From Ligula intestinalis (lineage: Eukaryota; Platyhelminthes; Cestoda; Diphyllobothriidea; Diphyllobothriidae): a stretch of 64,000 bases of DNA. Below are positions 43,781 to 53,749 of this stretch, piece by piece; position 1 is the stretch's first letter; every line of letters begins with the position of its first letter. Location: assembly GCA_036362985.1 (NCBI GenBank), contig JAYGXS010000008.1, forward strand, positions 10,055,797 through 10,119,796, written 5' to 3'. The notes beneath the pieces are model-generated. The model worked only from the letters and a program-made list of their open reading frames with translations. It did not search any database and was not told where the DNA came from. Both the position numbers and the translations under genes were made by a program.

Positions 43781-43795
43781 TTAAAATTGTATCAT
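43781..43795. repeat. Right target-site duplication of the PLE
   Basis: TTAAAATTGTATCAT, identical to 40638-40652. About 28 bp of extra sequence lie between the end of the inverted arm (43752) and this repeat. Confidence 0.8.
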
Positions 43796-44700
43796 CTTTG
43801 ACACTGCTATCGCTTTACAAGAATCGGTGGTCAGGCATTTAGGCTTTTGGACAATGAGGCTATGGGTGTAAAAGAACTTACTCGTTTTGTCATCTAACTA
43901 GTGGCATAAGTTATATTTGCAAACCTAGAAGAAATTATTATAAATCTTGCACCCACTGTTATTAGGAGCTTCACAGTTGACCGAGATGCGTGGGGCCTTT
44001 TGTATATCTTCCGACTCAAATCCAGGACGTGATTTACAAACTAAGAAACTCTGATGCACAGAAAACTGCATGCCTACGATTGTATCTGGCAATTATATTT
44101 TCGGATTCCGTCGTAATTGTCCGTTTTTTCAACCTGCGAATTGAGAAAAAATGGGAAATTCTTGGGATTTCCTTATGAGTACCTTCATCAGTTCAGAATG
44201 GTTCATAAACCTACAAACGATTATTAACCATAGCAGTGTGTGCCATATTTAACACCATTTTACTTTGTAACACGTTCATCTATTACAAAACACTTGCTAG
44301 ACAGTGGTCATTCGGTTGACACTAACACATCTTTCCGCGTTCTTGTTCGAGCACGAACAAACGTTACATGGAAGCATCCTACATACGGCGGGAGAAATCC
44401 GACCTATGTAAGCAACTAGACCATGTAGTCAATCTTCAACTGCCGTGGTAAATACATACCACACCTTTATTTGTTAAATCCCCCCCCCCATTTCTTTTGG
44501 TCCCAAGTTTAACAGTTGACATAACTTATGGCCACTTGCCTAGTTGATACGACCTTGCTTTTATCGATTTTGTGTAAATTCAAATTGATGTGTTCTCTTA
44601 ATATTTCGTTGTTCCTGCACGGAGCGGAAGCAGCTGAAAAGCGCTCTCGAAATTTATTTGCGCGAATAAATTATGCTATTCTGTTTTGCTCCAAATTATT
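43796..44700. other. No gene recognised
   Basis: AT-rich with a run of about ten C near 44481. No feature seen. The 5' UTR of the following CR1-like element may start in the right part. Confidence 0.35.
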
Positions 44701-44730
44701 ACCGGGGAAAAAATGCTTTAAACCCCACAG

Positions 44731-45750
44731 TTGACGAAAAACAAAAACGATAAGAGTGTGCCAGCATCTACAGTTAAGGCTTTGTCAACAGAAGACACGA
44801 ATGTGCCAACACTTGAAGTGAAGGCCCAAACAGCTGACCAATTAGACGCAGTTGAGTTAAATTTGAAAAACCTTCCTGCCAGCAAAGTAGATACAGGTGT
44901 GTCAATACTTCAAGTAAAGGCGCACACAAAAACAGGCAAGAGCGTGCCAAAACCTGGAGTTAAGGCCCCCAAAACTGACAAAGTTGCCACAGTTAAGGCA
45001 GATTTGAACAAGCTCGCTGTCAACAAAAAAGATACGAGTATTAAGACCCTCAAAGTTTTAGAAGTTTTAGTGCCCAGCCCCGCAAAACTGCATCGAAATC
45101 GCACCGAAGTCCATGGCCGGGAAGCAACAACATCCGCCAGCCCCAGCCCGAGGCCCGTAGTAGAAAACTAGGCTGGTACTGCACCAATAGACTCCGGTCT
45201 CAAACATAACCGTCAAAATAGCAGCACAAGAGCTGTTAGTCAGAAAGTAAGCGACAATGTCGTAGGCGTAAAAAATGTCGCTAAGAGGGAATCCAACGTC
45301 ATAATACAGAAATTGGCAGAATCAACCGCAACCACTCTCATGGACCGGCATTCCGCAGACATCCAGCTCTTCGGTGCGTTTATGAACAAAATGCTGGGAC
45401 CCAACGTATCAATCGAGTACGTTAAGGCATTCCGCTTTGGAAAAAGGTCAGAGGGCCCAACTGCATCGATGCGTTCCAGATCTCTGAAGGTTGTCTTGGC
45501 CGGCAGTCAAGAAGCAAAGCTCATCCTTTCTAAGCGTTTTAGAATAAAAGACTCTCACCCGGGAGTTTTTATTCAGCAGGATTTATCAGTCGCAGAACGA
45601 GACAAACGTCGTCAACTCGTTACAGAAATGAAGGAGCGACACAGCAAAGGAGAACAAAACTTGGTTATTTACAGCAACCAAGTGTTCAAACGTCCATTGT
45701 TCTCACCTTGGACAGGTCCGTTCCGGATAACCACGCAATCGACCCAGTAG
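44731..45750 (+). pseudogene. CR1-like ORF1 with VKA repeats
   Basis: The first frame (44731-45171) is a low-complexity Lys/Val/Thr-rich region with a recurring VPxxxVKA or VSxxxVKA motif: VPASTVKA, VPTLEVKA, VSILQVKA and VPKPGVKA. It probably makes a disordered nucleic-acid-binding arm. After a stop and a gap, 45313-45750 carries the conserved core RSLKVVLAGSQEAKLILSKR, HPGVFIQQDLSVAERDKRRQ and GEQNLVIYSNQVFKRP, which matches the ORF1 of the 11 kb copy. The end is frameshifted just before the endonuclease. Confidence 0.68.
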
Positions 45751-45812
45751 GGGGAGGGTTGAGCCCCAACGTAAAAACTACCCGAAAAAGCCGACAAAGG
45801 AAACTAAAGTGC

Positions 45813-46524
45813 ATGTACACCAATGCAAAAAGCCTGCTGTCTAAATTAAACGAGCTTAAGATTACTATGTACCAAGTGGAACCAGATGTGGTCTGTATAA
45901 CGAAAACATGGTTATCCACACAGATAGACGATCGGGAAGTTGCTCTCCCCGGTTTTCAGCTCTTCTGAAAAGACAGAGCCGGGCGTCAGGGTGGGGTTGT
46001 GCTCACCTATGTAAGACATGGCCTGCACGTGTCGAACAAAACTGACCAGCTGGCGTTAGATAAAGAGGCCCTTTGGCTCACCGTCAGAACACCGGTGTCT
46101 CAAGCCCTTGACATCTTGGTGGTTTATCGACCACCGTCGAACGATCTAGAGTCAGACAATAGCCTAATTGAGGAAGTTAAAGCATTTGCCGTGCGATCCA
46201 ATGTCATGATTATAGGCGACTTTAATGCTCCGCATATCGACTGGAACCTCAGTTCTGCGACAGAGTCAGAATAAAGTTTCGATCGCCGACTCTTACGCAC
46301 GGTATAAAAAAGCCTTTCTATCACAACACGTCTTATCTCCGACTAGGCAGCGTGAAGGGCAACAGGCTAACTGCCTAGATCTTGTACTGTCAAAAGCGCC
46401 TGACAGTGTATGCATCGTAAATTGTTCACCTCCTCTAGGCAAAAGTGACCACGTAGTACTACAGGAGGAGTTATCACTCTTCTCTGTACCTGATCGTAGT
46501 GCAACCATTAGACACAACATATAG
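45813..46524 (+). pseudogene. CR1-like APE endonuclease, interrupted
   Basis: It starts MYTNAKSLLSKLNELK and has VVCITKTWL (the usual Glu is Lys), LDILVVYRPPSN, the catalytic IGDFNAPHIDWN and GKSDHVVLQ. A TGA (45966-45968) and a TAA (46272-46274) interrupt the frame, and a frameshift near 46250 moves the rest to another frame. The copy at 10 kb is open but has lost the GDFN Asp, so the two copies have decayed independently. Confidence 0.78.
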
Positions 46525-46930
46525 CGTGGAAACTTTAACCGAATGAGAACCAAAGTGCGCAGCGTCGACTGGAGGGAGGCATTCACCGGGTGTTTCCACG
46601 AGGATTGGAGGGTTTTAAAGACTGTACTACACGGGCTAATCACCCGTTTCTGCCCCATCTCAAAAATGAAAGCCACAAATAGGTTCCAGTGGCTAATAAA
46701 CACGCTGAAGAGGGAGGTTTACCGTAAAGAAAAAGCTGTTTCGAACGTATCGGAGAAAGAAGACCACCGAGTCGTACAACAAGTACAAAACGCAGAGAAA
46801 TAAGGTAAAGGGTCTTGTACTAAAAACCTGCCAAAGTTTCGAGAGTAACCTAATAAACCGTGCAGTAGGAAATCCGAAGGTATTCTACAACTACATTAGG
46901 CGATCTACCCGAAATAGAGACCCCATCCCG

Positions 46931-48727
46931 TTGTTAAAAATGGATGACGGCGCCGAAATTTGCGACAAAAAAGCAAAGGCCGAGCATCTATCCGGGTCCT
47001 TTCAGTCAGTTTTTACAAGAGAGGTCGAGCTAACCGTTACCAATTTTAGTACCGAGGAGATTCCGACTATTGACTCAGCTGTGCATACAGAAGTAACTGT
47101 CCTGCAAGAACTTCTTAATCTCCAAGAGATGAAGTCGCCAGGACCGGATGGCATACCTGCAAAGCTGTTGAACAAGCTAGCCGTGGAATTGGCAGAGCCC
47201 CTGCAGTTACTCTTTCGGGCCTCCCTAAACACAGGCCAACTGCCATCCGACTGGAAGACAGCGTGTGTCTGACCCATACACAACAGAGGGAGTTGGGCGT
47301 CCGCAAACAACTGCAGACCAATAAGCCTTACTTCAATATGTTGCCAAATCATGGAGCAAATTATCAAAATAGAGTTGATGCAATTCTTAGAGTGTCATCG
47401 ACTTCTTTCTGATAAATAGCACGGATTCCGTAGAGGACGGTCCTACTTGACAAATTTGCTCTTCTGTCTAGAACGATGGACCAGAGCACTCGATCAAGGG
47501 AATACGGTGCACGCAGTCATCGTAGATTTCACGAAGGAATTTGACACTGTGTCGCATCAACGGCTCCTATACAAGCTTAGATGTATAGGGGTAACTGGCA
47601 ACCTTTTGCGATGGATCGAAAACTTCCTGACTAGCCGAACTCAAACCGTATGTATTGGTGACCAGCGATTGGCGGAGGTGGCAGTTGATAGTGGGGTCTC
47701 CCATGTTTCCGTCCTGGGCCCTATCCTTTTTCCTATATAGATCGACGACTGCATAAGTGGATTACACTGCATAACCGCAATGTTTGCCAACGATTTAAAA
47801 CTCTGGAAGGTCATTCGTAGCAAAGACGACGAAGCAAATCTGCAGACAGATTTGCACCGACTCGAGCAATGGTCAAACGAGTGGCTCCTGCCAGTTAATG
47901 TCGCCAAATGCAACATAATGCGTTTCAGTAGTACTAACACTTCGTATCGGAGGGTTAACAACCTAAAGAACACACCGCTGCCAGAAGTGGAGGCCCAGAA
48001 GAATCTGGGGGTGTGGTTCCCTCCCTCACTTAAGCCATCACTCCACAGCCTGAAGGTGGCCAAATCCGCAATGTCGAACGTGTCTCTAATCAAGCGCGCC
48101 TTTGTTAAGTTTGATAAAGTTGTCTTGGACATTGTCACTTACCATACTAACAGGCTAGGTGTTTTCTTAAAGGTCCGGACACGTGTTTCGACGGTATTCT
48201 GCCGCTGCTTGACACAGCTGCTAGGGGTCCGGCTCATGAGTGGGTCCCCCGCTTTCCCTATCTGCTTTCTGGTTGACTTTGGCAAGGTGTTCGACACATT
48301 TGTGCGGCCCCAACTGGAATTTGCCATTCAAGCCTGTAAACCTTGGACAGTCAAAAACAAAAAAAACCTTGAAAGGGTACAACGACGGGCAACTAAGTTA
48401 GTGCGAGGCCAAACGTACCTTCCTTACGAGACGCGACTAACCAATCTTGACTTATTTCCTCTGGATTACAGGCAGCTGCGCGGTGACCTGATACAGGCAT
48501 TTCGCATGCTGCGGGATCAAAAGTGTTGCCTAGCATCCAACGATTTTTTTGAGCTGACCACTACTAGATTGTGCGGACACCCTCTCAAGCTACGTGCGAC
48601 TGGGGCAAGATTGAATGCACGAAAATTCCAGGCATGGAATGCTCTACTCGCATACATTGTCATGTCCCCATCTGTGGACACAGTTAAGATGCAGTTGGAT
48701 CAACATAGACAAAGACATCAGCTATAA
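46931..48727 (+). pseudogene. CR1-like reverse transcriptase and C-terminal domain
   Basis: The fingers (SPGPDGIPAKLLNKLAVELA, LPSDWKTACV) end at a stop near 47272. Motif A is VDFTKEFDTVSH (about 47525) and motif B reads DSGVSHVSVLGPILF, where SGVPQGSVLGP is usual. Motif C is FANDLKLW at 47783, with the first Asp replaced by Asn. The C-terminal domain reads AKSAMSNVSLIKRAFVKFDK, then about 50 foreign residues, then FVRPQLEFAIQACKPW, LPYETRLTNLDLFPLDYRQL, RGDLIQAFRMLRD and GHPLKLRATGARLNARKF. About eight residues expected before QAWNAL are missing. Confidence 0.8.
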
Positions 48728-48839
48728 TGAAGCGACCTAATTATATTACAGTCTAACTTTTTGTTAAAAAACATACCGCTCGCTACTTTTCAGTAATATG
48801 TTTGTTTCGAATAACTGATTGCAAGTTTCGTCCTCTGGT

Positions 48840-49050
48840 TCGCATGGGCATACGATGGGTGCATCTCCGACACCGTGACCACCGCAGTCATCTGCCTGTG
48901 TGACCGTTAGGATATTAACAACCGCTATGGCCTCCTCCTGACATGATCCAAACACTTTCAGCAGCAGGGCATCCGATTTACATGTTCCCTTCCCCTTCCC
49001 CCACGGGCGACAGTTTTTCTCCTTAAAATCCCACAAATGGCATCCAAAAC
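48840..49050 (-). repeat. Dispersed repeat family X, copy 3
   Basis: The reverse complement of 49050-48960 aligns with 7921-7985 and with the reverse complement of 17800-17700; 48845-48875 aligns with 17580-17610. A 90-codon minus-strand frame (49036-48764) crosses it, but the frame is not preserved in the other copies. Confidence 0.5.
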
Positions 49051-49059
49051 TAAACTTAT

Positions 49060-50880
49060 GAATAATGCCTAAGGAGATTTCTACTGTCTGTTCTTCTAAC
49101 GCAGTTCCATTAGTGGTAACGCAACATGTTCTGCATCATAGCTGCTATGTGCCAAGAGGGAGTTTAAAGGTATTTACCTATATTCCCCTAATAAAACCTG
49201 ACCTGCACTGACATGCAGCCAGAACGTATTCAACTATCATATTTACGCGCCCATCTACATAATTTCAGATATTTTATTTTGCTGATTATGCCCATAGAGA
49301 ATCAGCCTTAATACAAGAAAAGAACACTCGTAGTGCCCAGCACGTCTGCATGCTGGACTGACCTATATGCATGAATCTTTCAATATCATGTAAAGATATA
49401 GAAATCCAACACGGACTTTTGAAAACACGTTTGTTTGTAGAAGTATGCATGTGCCAGACATTATAACCTACCTAAATTGAGCCTATCGAATTTTAATAAG
49501 TCAGAAATGACTAAGAGCCTTGAGTTCCTTTAATTTCTCACTAGCCTACAAGCTGCATAAGAACTCAGTTGATGTTTAATGAAACTGCCATCTGATCCAC
49601 CACACGTGACGCCAAGGGACCCAGATGTATTGACGACCACAAGAGCTGTTTTTATCACTTGAATTAGGTGAGCAAACTCCTGAAATTTCGTGATCAAAAT
49701 TCAAGTTGGTAGTTCAGCACACATTTTATATCCTGATTTTGACGTGCTGAGTGGATTTGAGGCTCAAAAAGCCCTAGAGCACATATAACTGTATTTCCAT
49801 TCAATATAGCAGAGAATAAATAGGCAGAATTTTAGCGAAATAAGAATCTGCCAGATATCCTAGAATTTTATTCTGCTACTCAAACGTTGACATTTGATCA
49901 CTGAGAACAAAAATCAGCTAATGGAATTAACAAATTTAATTTAATCACACTTAGATCGATTTAACCCGCCCAATCTTCGGCACTGATTAAATCCGCCAGA
50001 ATGACTATTAGGCTCCTTTAATTGGTACGAGGGTTTTGTCGAGTTAATTTTAGTTCAGTGGACCCAATTGTGTAAATTTCGCGGCTACCGACGTCTGACA
50101 AGGCCGCGACAATCAGTTTTGATGTTTTACATAGATTAGAACTGTGGCCCATGAGAACTTATATTCAAAATTCATATTTTTAGTAAATGTTCCTCAGAAA
50201 GCTCCTACGTTGAGGGGTTTGATAGAGACGTCAAACAGAATTTACGTTTGCAGAAGAATGCTTGAAAATACTGAAAAGGGTCGCAAACTTGGCAAAATTT
50301 AAATAATGGTCTGAGACCAATTTTAATCCAATACCTAAAATATGCATGAAGAAATTTGACAAAATAAAATGTTTTTGATATAAAGAAAATGGTATGGTTA
50401 CGATTTCACCTGACGATTATATTTGCATTTACTGGTCACATTTTGAGCTATTTTTCACTTTTTAGGAACTTGAAGCTCCTTTAAAAAACGTTGTATTCCT
50501 GAATGAAACAATTAATATTTTTAAATTCGCTTAAGGGTTTTCGTCTGCAGTTCGAAGGTTCCTTACATACATTAATGGTTGTCTGTGAGTGATTATTAAC
50601 CTTTCTCCAACTTCCGTACTCTCCATGAGTATCAATCCGAACTGTAGACGAAAAAACGCAAACTGCTTCATGATACATTCGCGCGAGATTTCGGAAGCAG
50701 AAATCTTAGTTCCTTTAAGTGAGGCATTGAAACGGGAACCTTCTGTAATCCAAGCGGCTATTCGTTTATTCTCAGGACCTCGAGGTGAGTCCCTCAGTGG
50801 AAGATTATTACCGGCACAGAAAAGGGAGAGAGGTGTGGCCATTTCTGGCTTATAGCAGTCAATCATACCAAATCACAGTT
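49060..50880. other. No gene recognised
   Basis: AT-rich, short frames only. A 111-codon minus-strand frame at 50866-50531 has no recognised motif. Confidence 0.4.
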
Positions 50881-50887
50881 TTTGCAA

Positions 50888-50958
50888 AACCCGTGGATCG
50901 AACCTGCACTTTGTTGGCTCGATGTTTCACGCCCGAGCTATTGAGCCACTAGTGAATG
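50888..50958 (-). repeat. tRNA-like sequence
   Basis: The minus strand reads AGTGGCTCAATAGCTCGG followed about 30 bases later by CAGGTTCGATCCACG, a clear box B. Spacing fits a tRNA, but box A is poor and the stems do not close well. It is likely a tRNA-derived repeat, different from the copies at 19-20 kb. Confidence 0.45.
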
Positions 50959-50959
50959 G

Positions 50960-53400
50960 AATTGCGAAAGATATTTCCTTTCATCGACTTGAAACCGCTG
51001 CAGGCGCAAACTCATTCTTAAAGCCACATGCCATAACGTATATTGCACGAACGACTCATATAACCAGAGTACAATCAAATACGAAGAATGTGCAAAACTG
51101 CAGAAGGTTTAATTAAGGTGACACTGTTGCCTTTCGGCTGAATAGACACTGAACTACTTTATTGATCAAAGCATGAGGTACCTTCAGTTTGCCTATTTGC
51201 AGTTACTTGGCCGTATATTTTTATTAGGCATACATGCTCTCTAGTTATGAGTTTCCTTGCTTGTGATAGCAGGGAACAACCCCGGAAACATATGTTTGGA
51301 AATAAAATAATAATTCATGGAAAGACACGAAAAGGAGTCCCTTCTTTGATCTTGGAATACAATCAAGCAGCAGAAGCGTCAGTATGGGTTTTCGATCCTA
51401 TTCTCGGCGGTGGAGGAACAGTTCTCAATTCTTTGTCCATTTCATCGTTTCGGCTCAAACATTATGCCCTTGAGAAGTAAGTACAATTTCTAACAGATTA
51501 TAAAGCATAAATTTAGCAGCTATGATAAAAGTAAATATGCCCTTTATACTTTATAATATGAGCAAATTCGCACTGCCGAAAAGCATCTGCCACGGGTCTT
51601 CACCATGCCACCGAGCATTCACTGCCGCATAGTCTGTTCTGCGCTGGTCTACGGCCCACGCATATATCTCTGGCGATAAGCTGTCTTCTTTGTCTATGTG
51701 GGTTTTCCCTCCAGCCCCGCGTGCACATGGGCTGCAGTGATCAGGAATTCACAAAGCCCAAAAAAGAGAGGGAGAGTGCGCAGAAATTTAGGATGTGAGT
51801 GAATATTAAATTGTCCTCTACTGAGTTCGACGCCCACACCGTCACATGTTATCCCTATCTACGCAACCAACAAAGAGAGCTTCGTCATCACGCATACCGG
51901 CTACCAAATTATGTGGGGGGGGGCATTGCTTAACCGACGTGCGTCGCCGTTTGGTGCGAGTCAGTGGCAACTGAGCCAACCATAAAGGGCAAACGAAGTA
52001 TCTCACGACATACGGAGTACAAACGATCTTAGTTCAAAATCTACTTTGACATTTTTCTGTCAGCTCAACGGAAACGGGGGAGCTTTTTTAAAACTGCAGG
52101 CATGAGCGATGAATTAGCATGTACTTGCGTGTATTTGTTGAACCTGTAGAATATGAAGCTGTTGACACAAGCTACAAAAATCTCCAAGTTGTGTAAACCA
52201 GCAAAAATAATAATAATAATTCATCCCAATAGTACAACTAGCTGATAACTTCTTATTAAGCGGCCTTTTTAAATAAAGGGGACTCATATTAACCTGATGG
52301 GTGATATATAAGTGTTGAGTTTTTCTTCATGAAAACAGTTTTGTTGAAGATAAATTTCTGATGATTTATAGCGTAACGCTGGTAGAAAATATGTTTACTG
52401 TAACACAAAAATCCGGAATATCGTTACCCACATGCAATTCGCATACATCTCCGGAATGCAGAGGAGGCATTTGGGGGGAGGGGGGGATAAAGATTCAAAA
52501 ACTTATAAAGATGAATAATTAAGTGACAGAGTGATTTTTCCGCCAATAAGACACTGTGCATTCTATACGGCTGCCGCTAATACAACTTACTGGTAACTTC
52601 TTCGTATTAAGCTTCATCTAACGCGTTTGTCTGGTGCATTTTTAGCAAACAAATCAAGTGCTTCCATTTCTCTGCAGTTCCCCCCCCCCCCCCCCCACTC
52701 CTAGGAAACCGAGTCCACAAGTGCTGACATAATGTACGATTTGCTAGCAGTCACAGAAATGGACACGAACACCCTTGCGCGAAAGGATGGAGTCGACGGA
52801 GTACTGAAAGATGCAGGGTTATGAGGTGTAAGTAGTGCCTGAGCAATCGTACGAGGCATTGCAGCTGATGGAGAAAGCTGTCCTGTTGGGACGGTTGATG
52901 AAAGTTCGGTATAATCCACCTTCAAGCGGTTGACCGAGGCCAACTCGCTGAAATTACTATGAGCGATGTTCAAATGCCTGTGCATGCACGATAAGACTCG
53001 AAATGGTTCGTATAAGGGCTCTTTTAGCCTCTACGCGGGAAAATACGAAAAGAACGTGCAAGCAAGTGAAAGTAAATATATTACACCTAGTTTTATGTCG
53101 CAGCGGTTCGTTTGCACCTAAGACGGACTTGTGCGTACATTCTTCTGGCAGCCATGATATCGGCATTCACATTGCATTTATACTTACTTGAAAGATACTG
53201 TTCAACCGGTCACAAAAGCAAGGTTACGCCCAATCAACGCCTTTCTCATCCCTATAGATAATGTGGTCTAGTTACTTCGCGCTCGCATTTCAAAGAAAAT
53301 ATACTACTTTCTAATTTATAGTAAATGCTTATTTTAAATTACATATTCTATTATTATAGGGATTCAAAAGGCAATGTGTACTTAATAAATAAACTGAACT
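50960..53400. other. No gene recognised; homopolymer runs and a short duplication
   Basis: A 77-codon frame at 51247-51480 is unrecognised. Runs of G (51914-51922 and about 52472-52485) and a run of 17 C (52680-52696) cluster here. About 52225-52265 and 52577-52618 are diverged copies (GATAACTTCTTATTAAGC against GGTAACTTCTTCGTATTAAGC). Confidence 0.45.
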
Positions 53401-53404
53401 ACAT

Positions 53405-53721
53405 ACTGAAGTTATAGTTGGCAGGCCGCCAGCACAGGAGATCCAGTGCTCCAAAAAGGCGTAAGCAACAGTTTCCGCGGTTATACGGGAAACGGAAGTT
53501 GGGATGTACAACCGCGTAAGTCGGCCATTTGCAGTTACTAAATAAGGGCAACCACGGAATGCTGGCTGGGGACCTACCAGGCCTATCTGCACAAGTACAA
53601 AGCGTCCGTCGAGTGCAACAAATGTGCAAGTGGGGTCTTTGTTGTGCCGTGTGACTTTGGTTTTCTGGCAGACCAAATTTAAACGAATCCACTGATGTTC
53701 ATTTTGGGCCAGAAGAGACAC
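53405..53721 (-). pseudogene. Ty3/gypsy integrase fragment
   Basis: The minus-strand frame shows LVCQKTKVTRHNKDP, then FVALDGRFVLVQIGLVGPQP, GCPYLVTANGRLTRLYIP, SVSRITAETVAYAFLEHWIS and GGLPTITS. This is the end of the zinc-binding region and the start of the integrase core of a gypsy-type LTR retrotransposon, which joins element DNA to the chromosome. The first catalytic Asp, in the usual IDLVGP, is Gly here (IGLVGP). The sequence ends at a stop just where the second catalytic Asp should follow TIT. No LTRs were found. Confidence 0.82.
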
Positions 53722-53749
53722 TCGTTGCGAGAGGCTAAATAGCCAGAAT

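Larger units (their letters stand above)
44731..48740 (+). mobile_element. CR1-like non-LTR retrotransposon, long but broken
   Basis: On the plus strand this has ORF1 (44731-45750), APE endonuclease (45813-46524), linker (46543-46900), RT (46931-47800) and the C-terminal domain (48300-48727). It is the same family as the minus-strand element at 8.3-11.7 kb, with the same ORF1/ORF2 junction (AAACTAAAGTGC then ATG). It carries internal stops and frameshifts, FAND in place of FADD in the RT, an in-frame insertion near 48.13-48.28 kb and a short deletion near 48.63 kb. The 3' UTR differs from that of the minus copy, and no clear microsatellite tail is visible. Confidence 0.82.
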
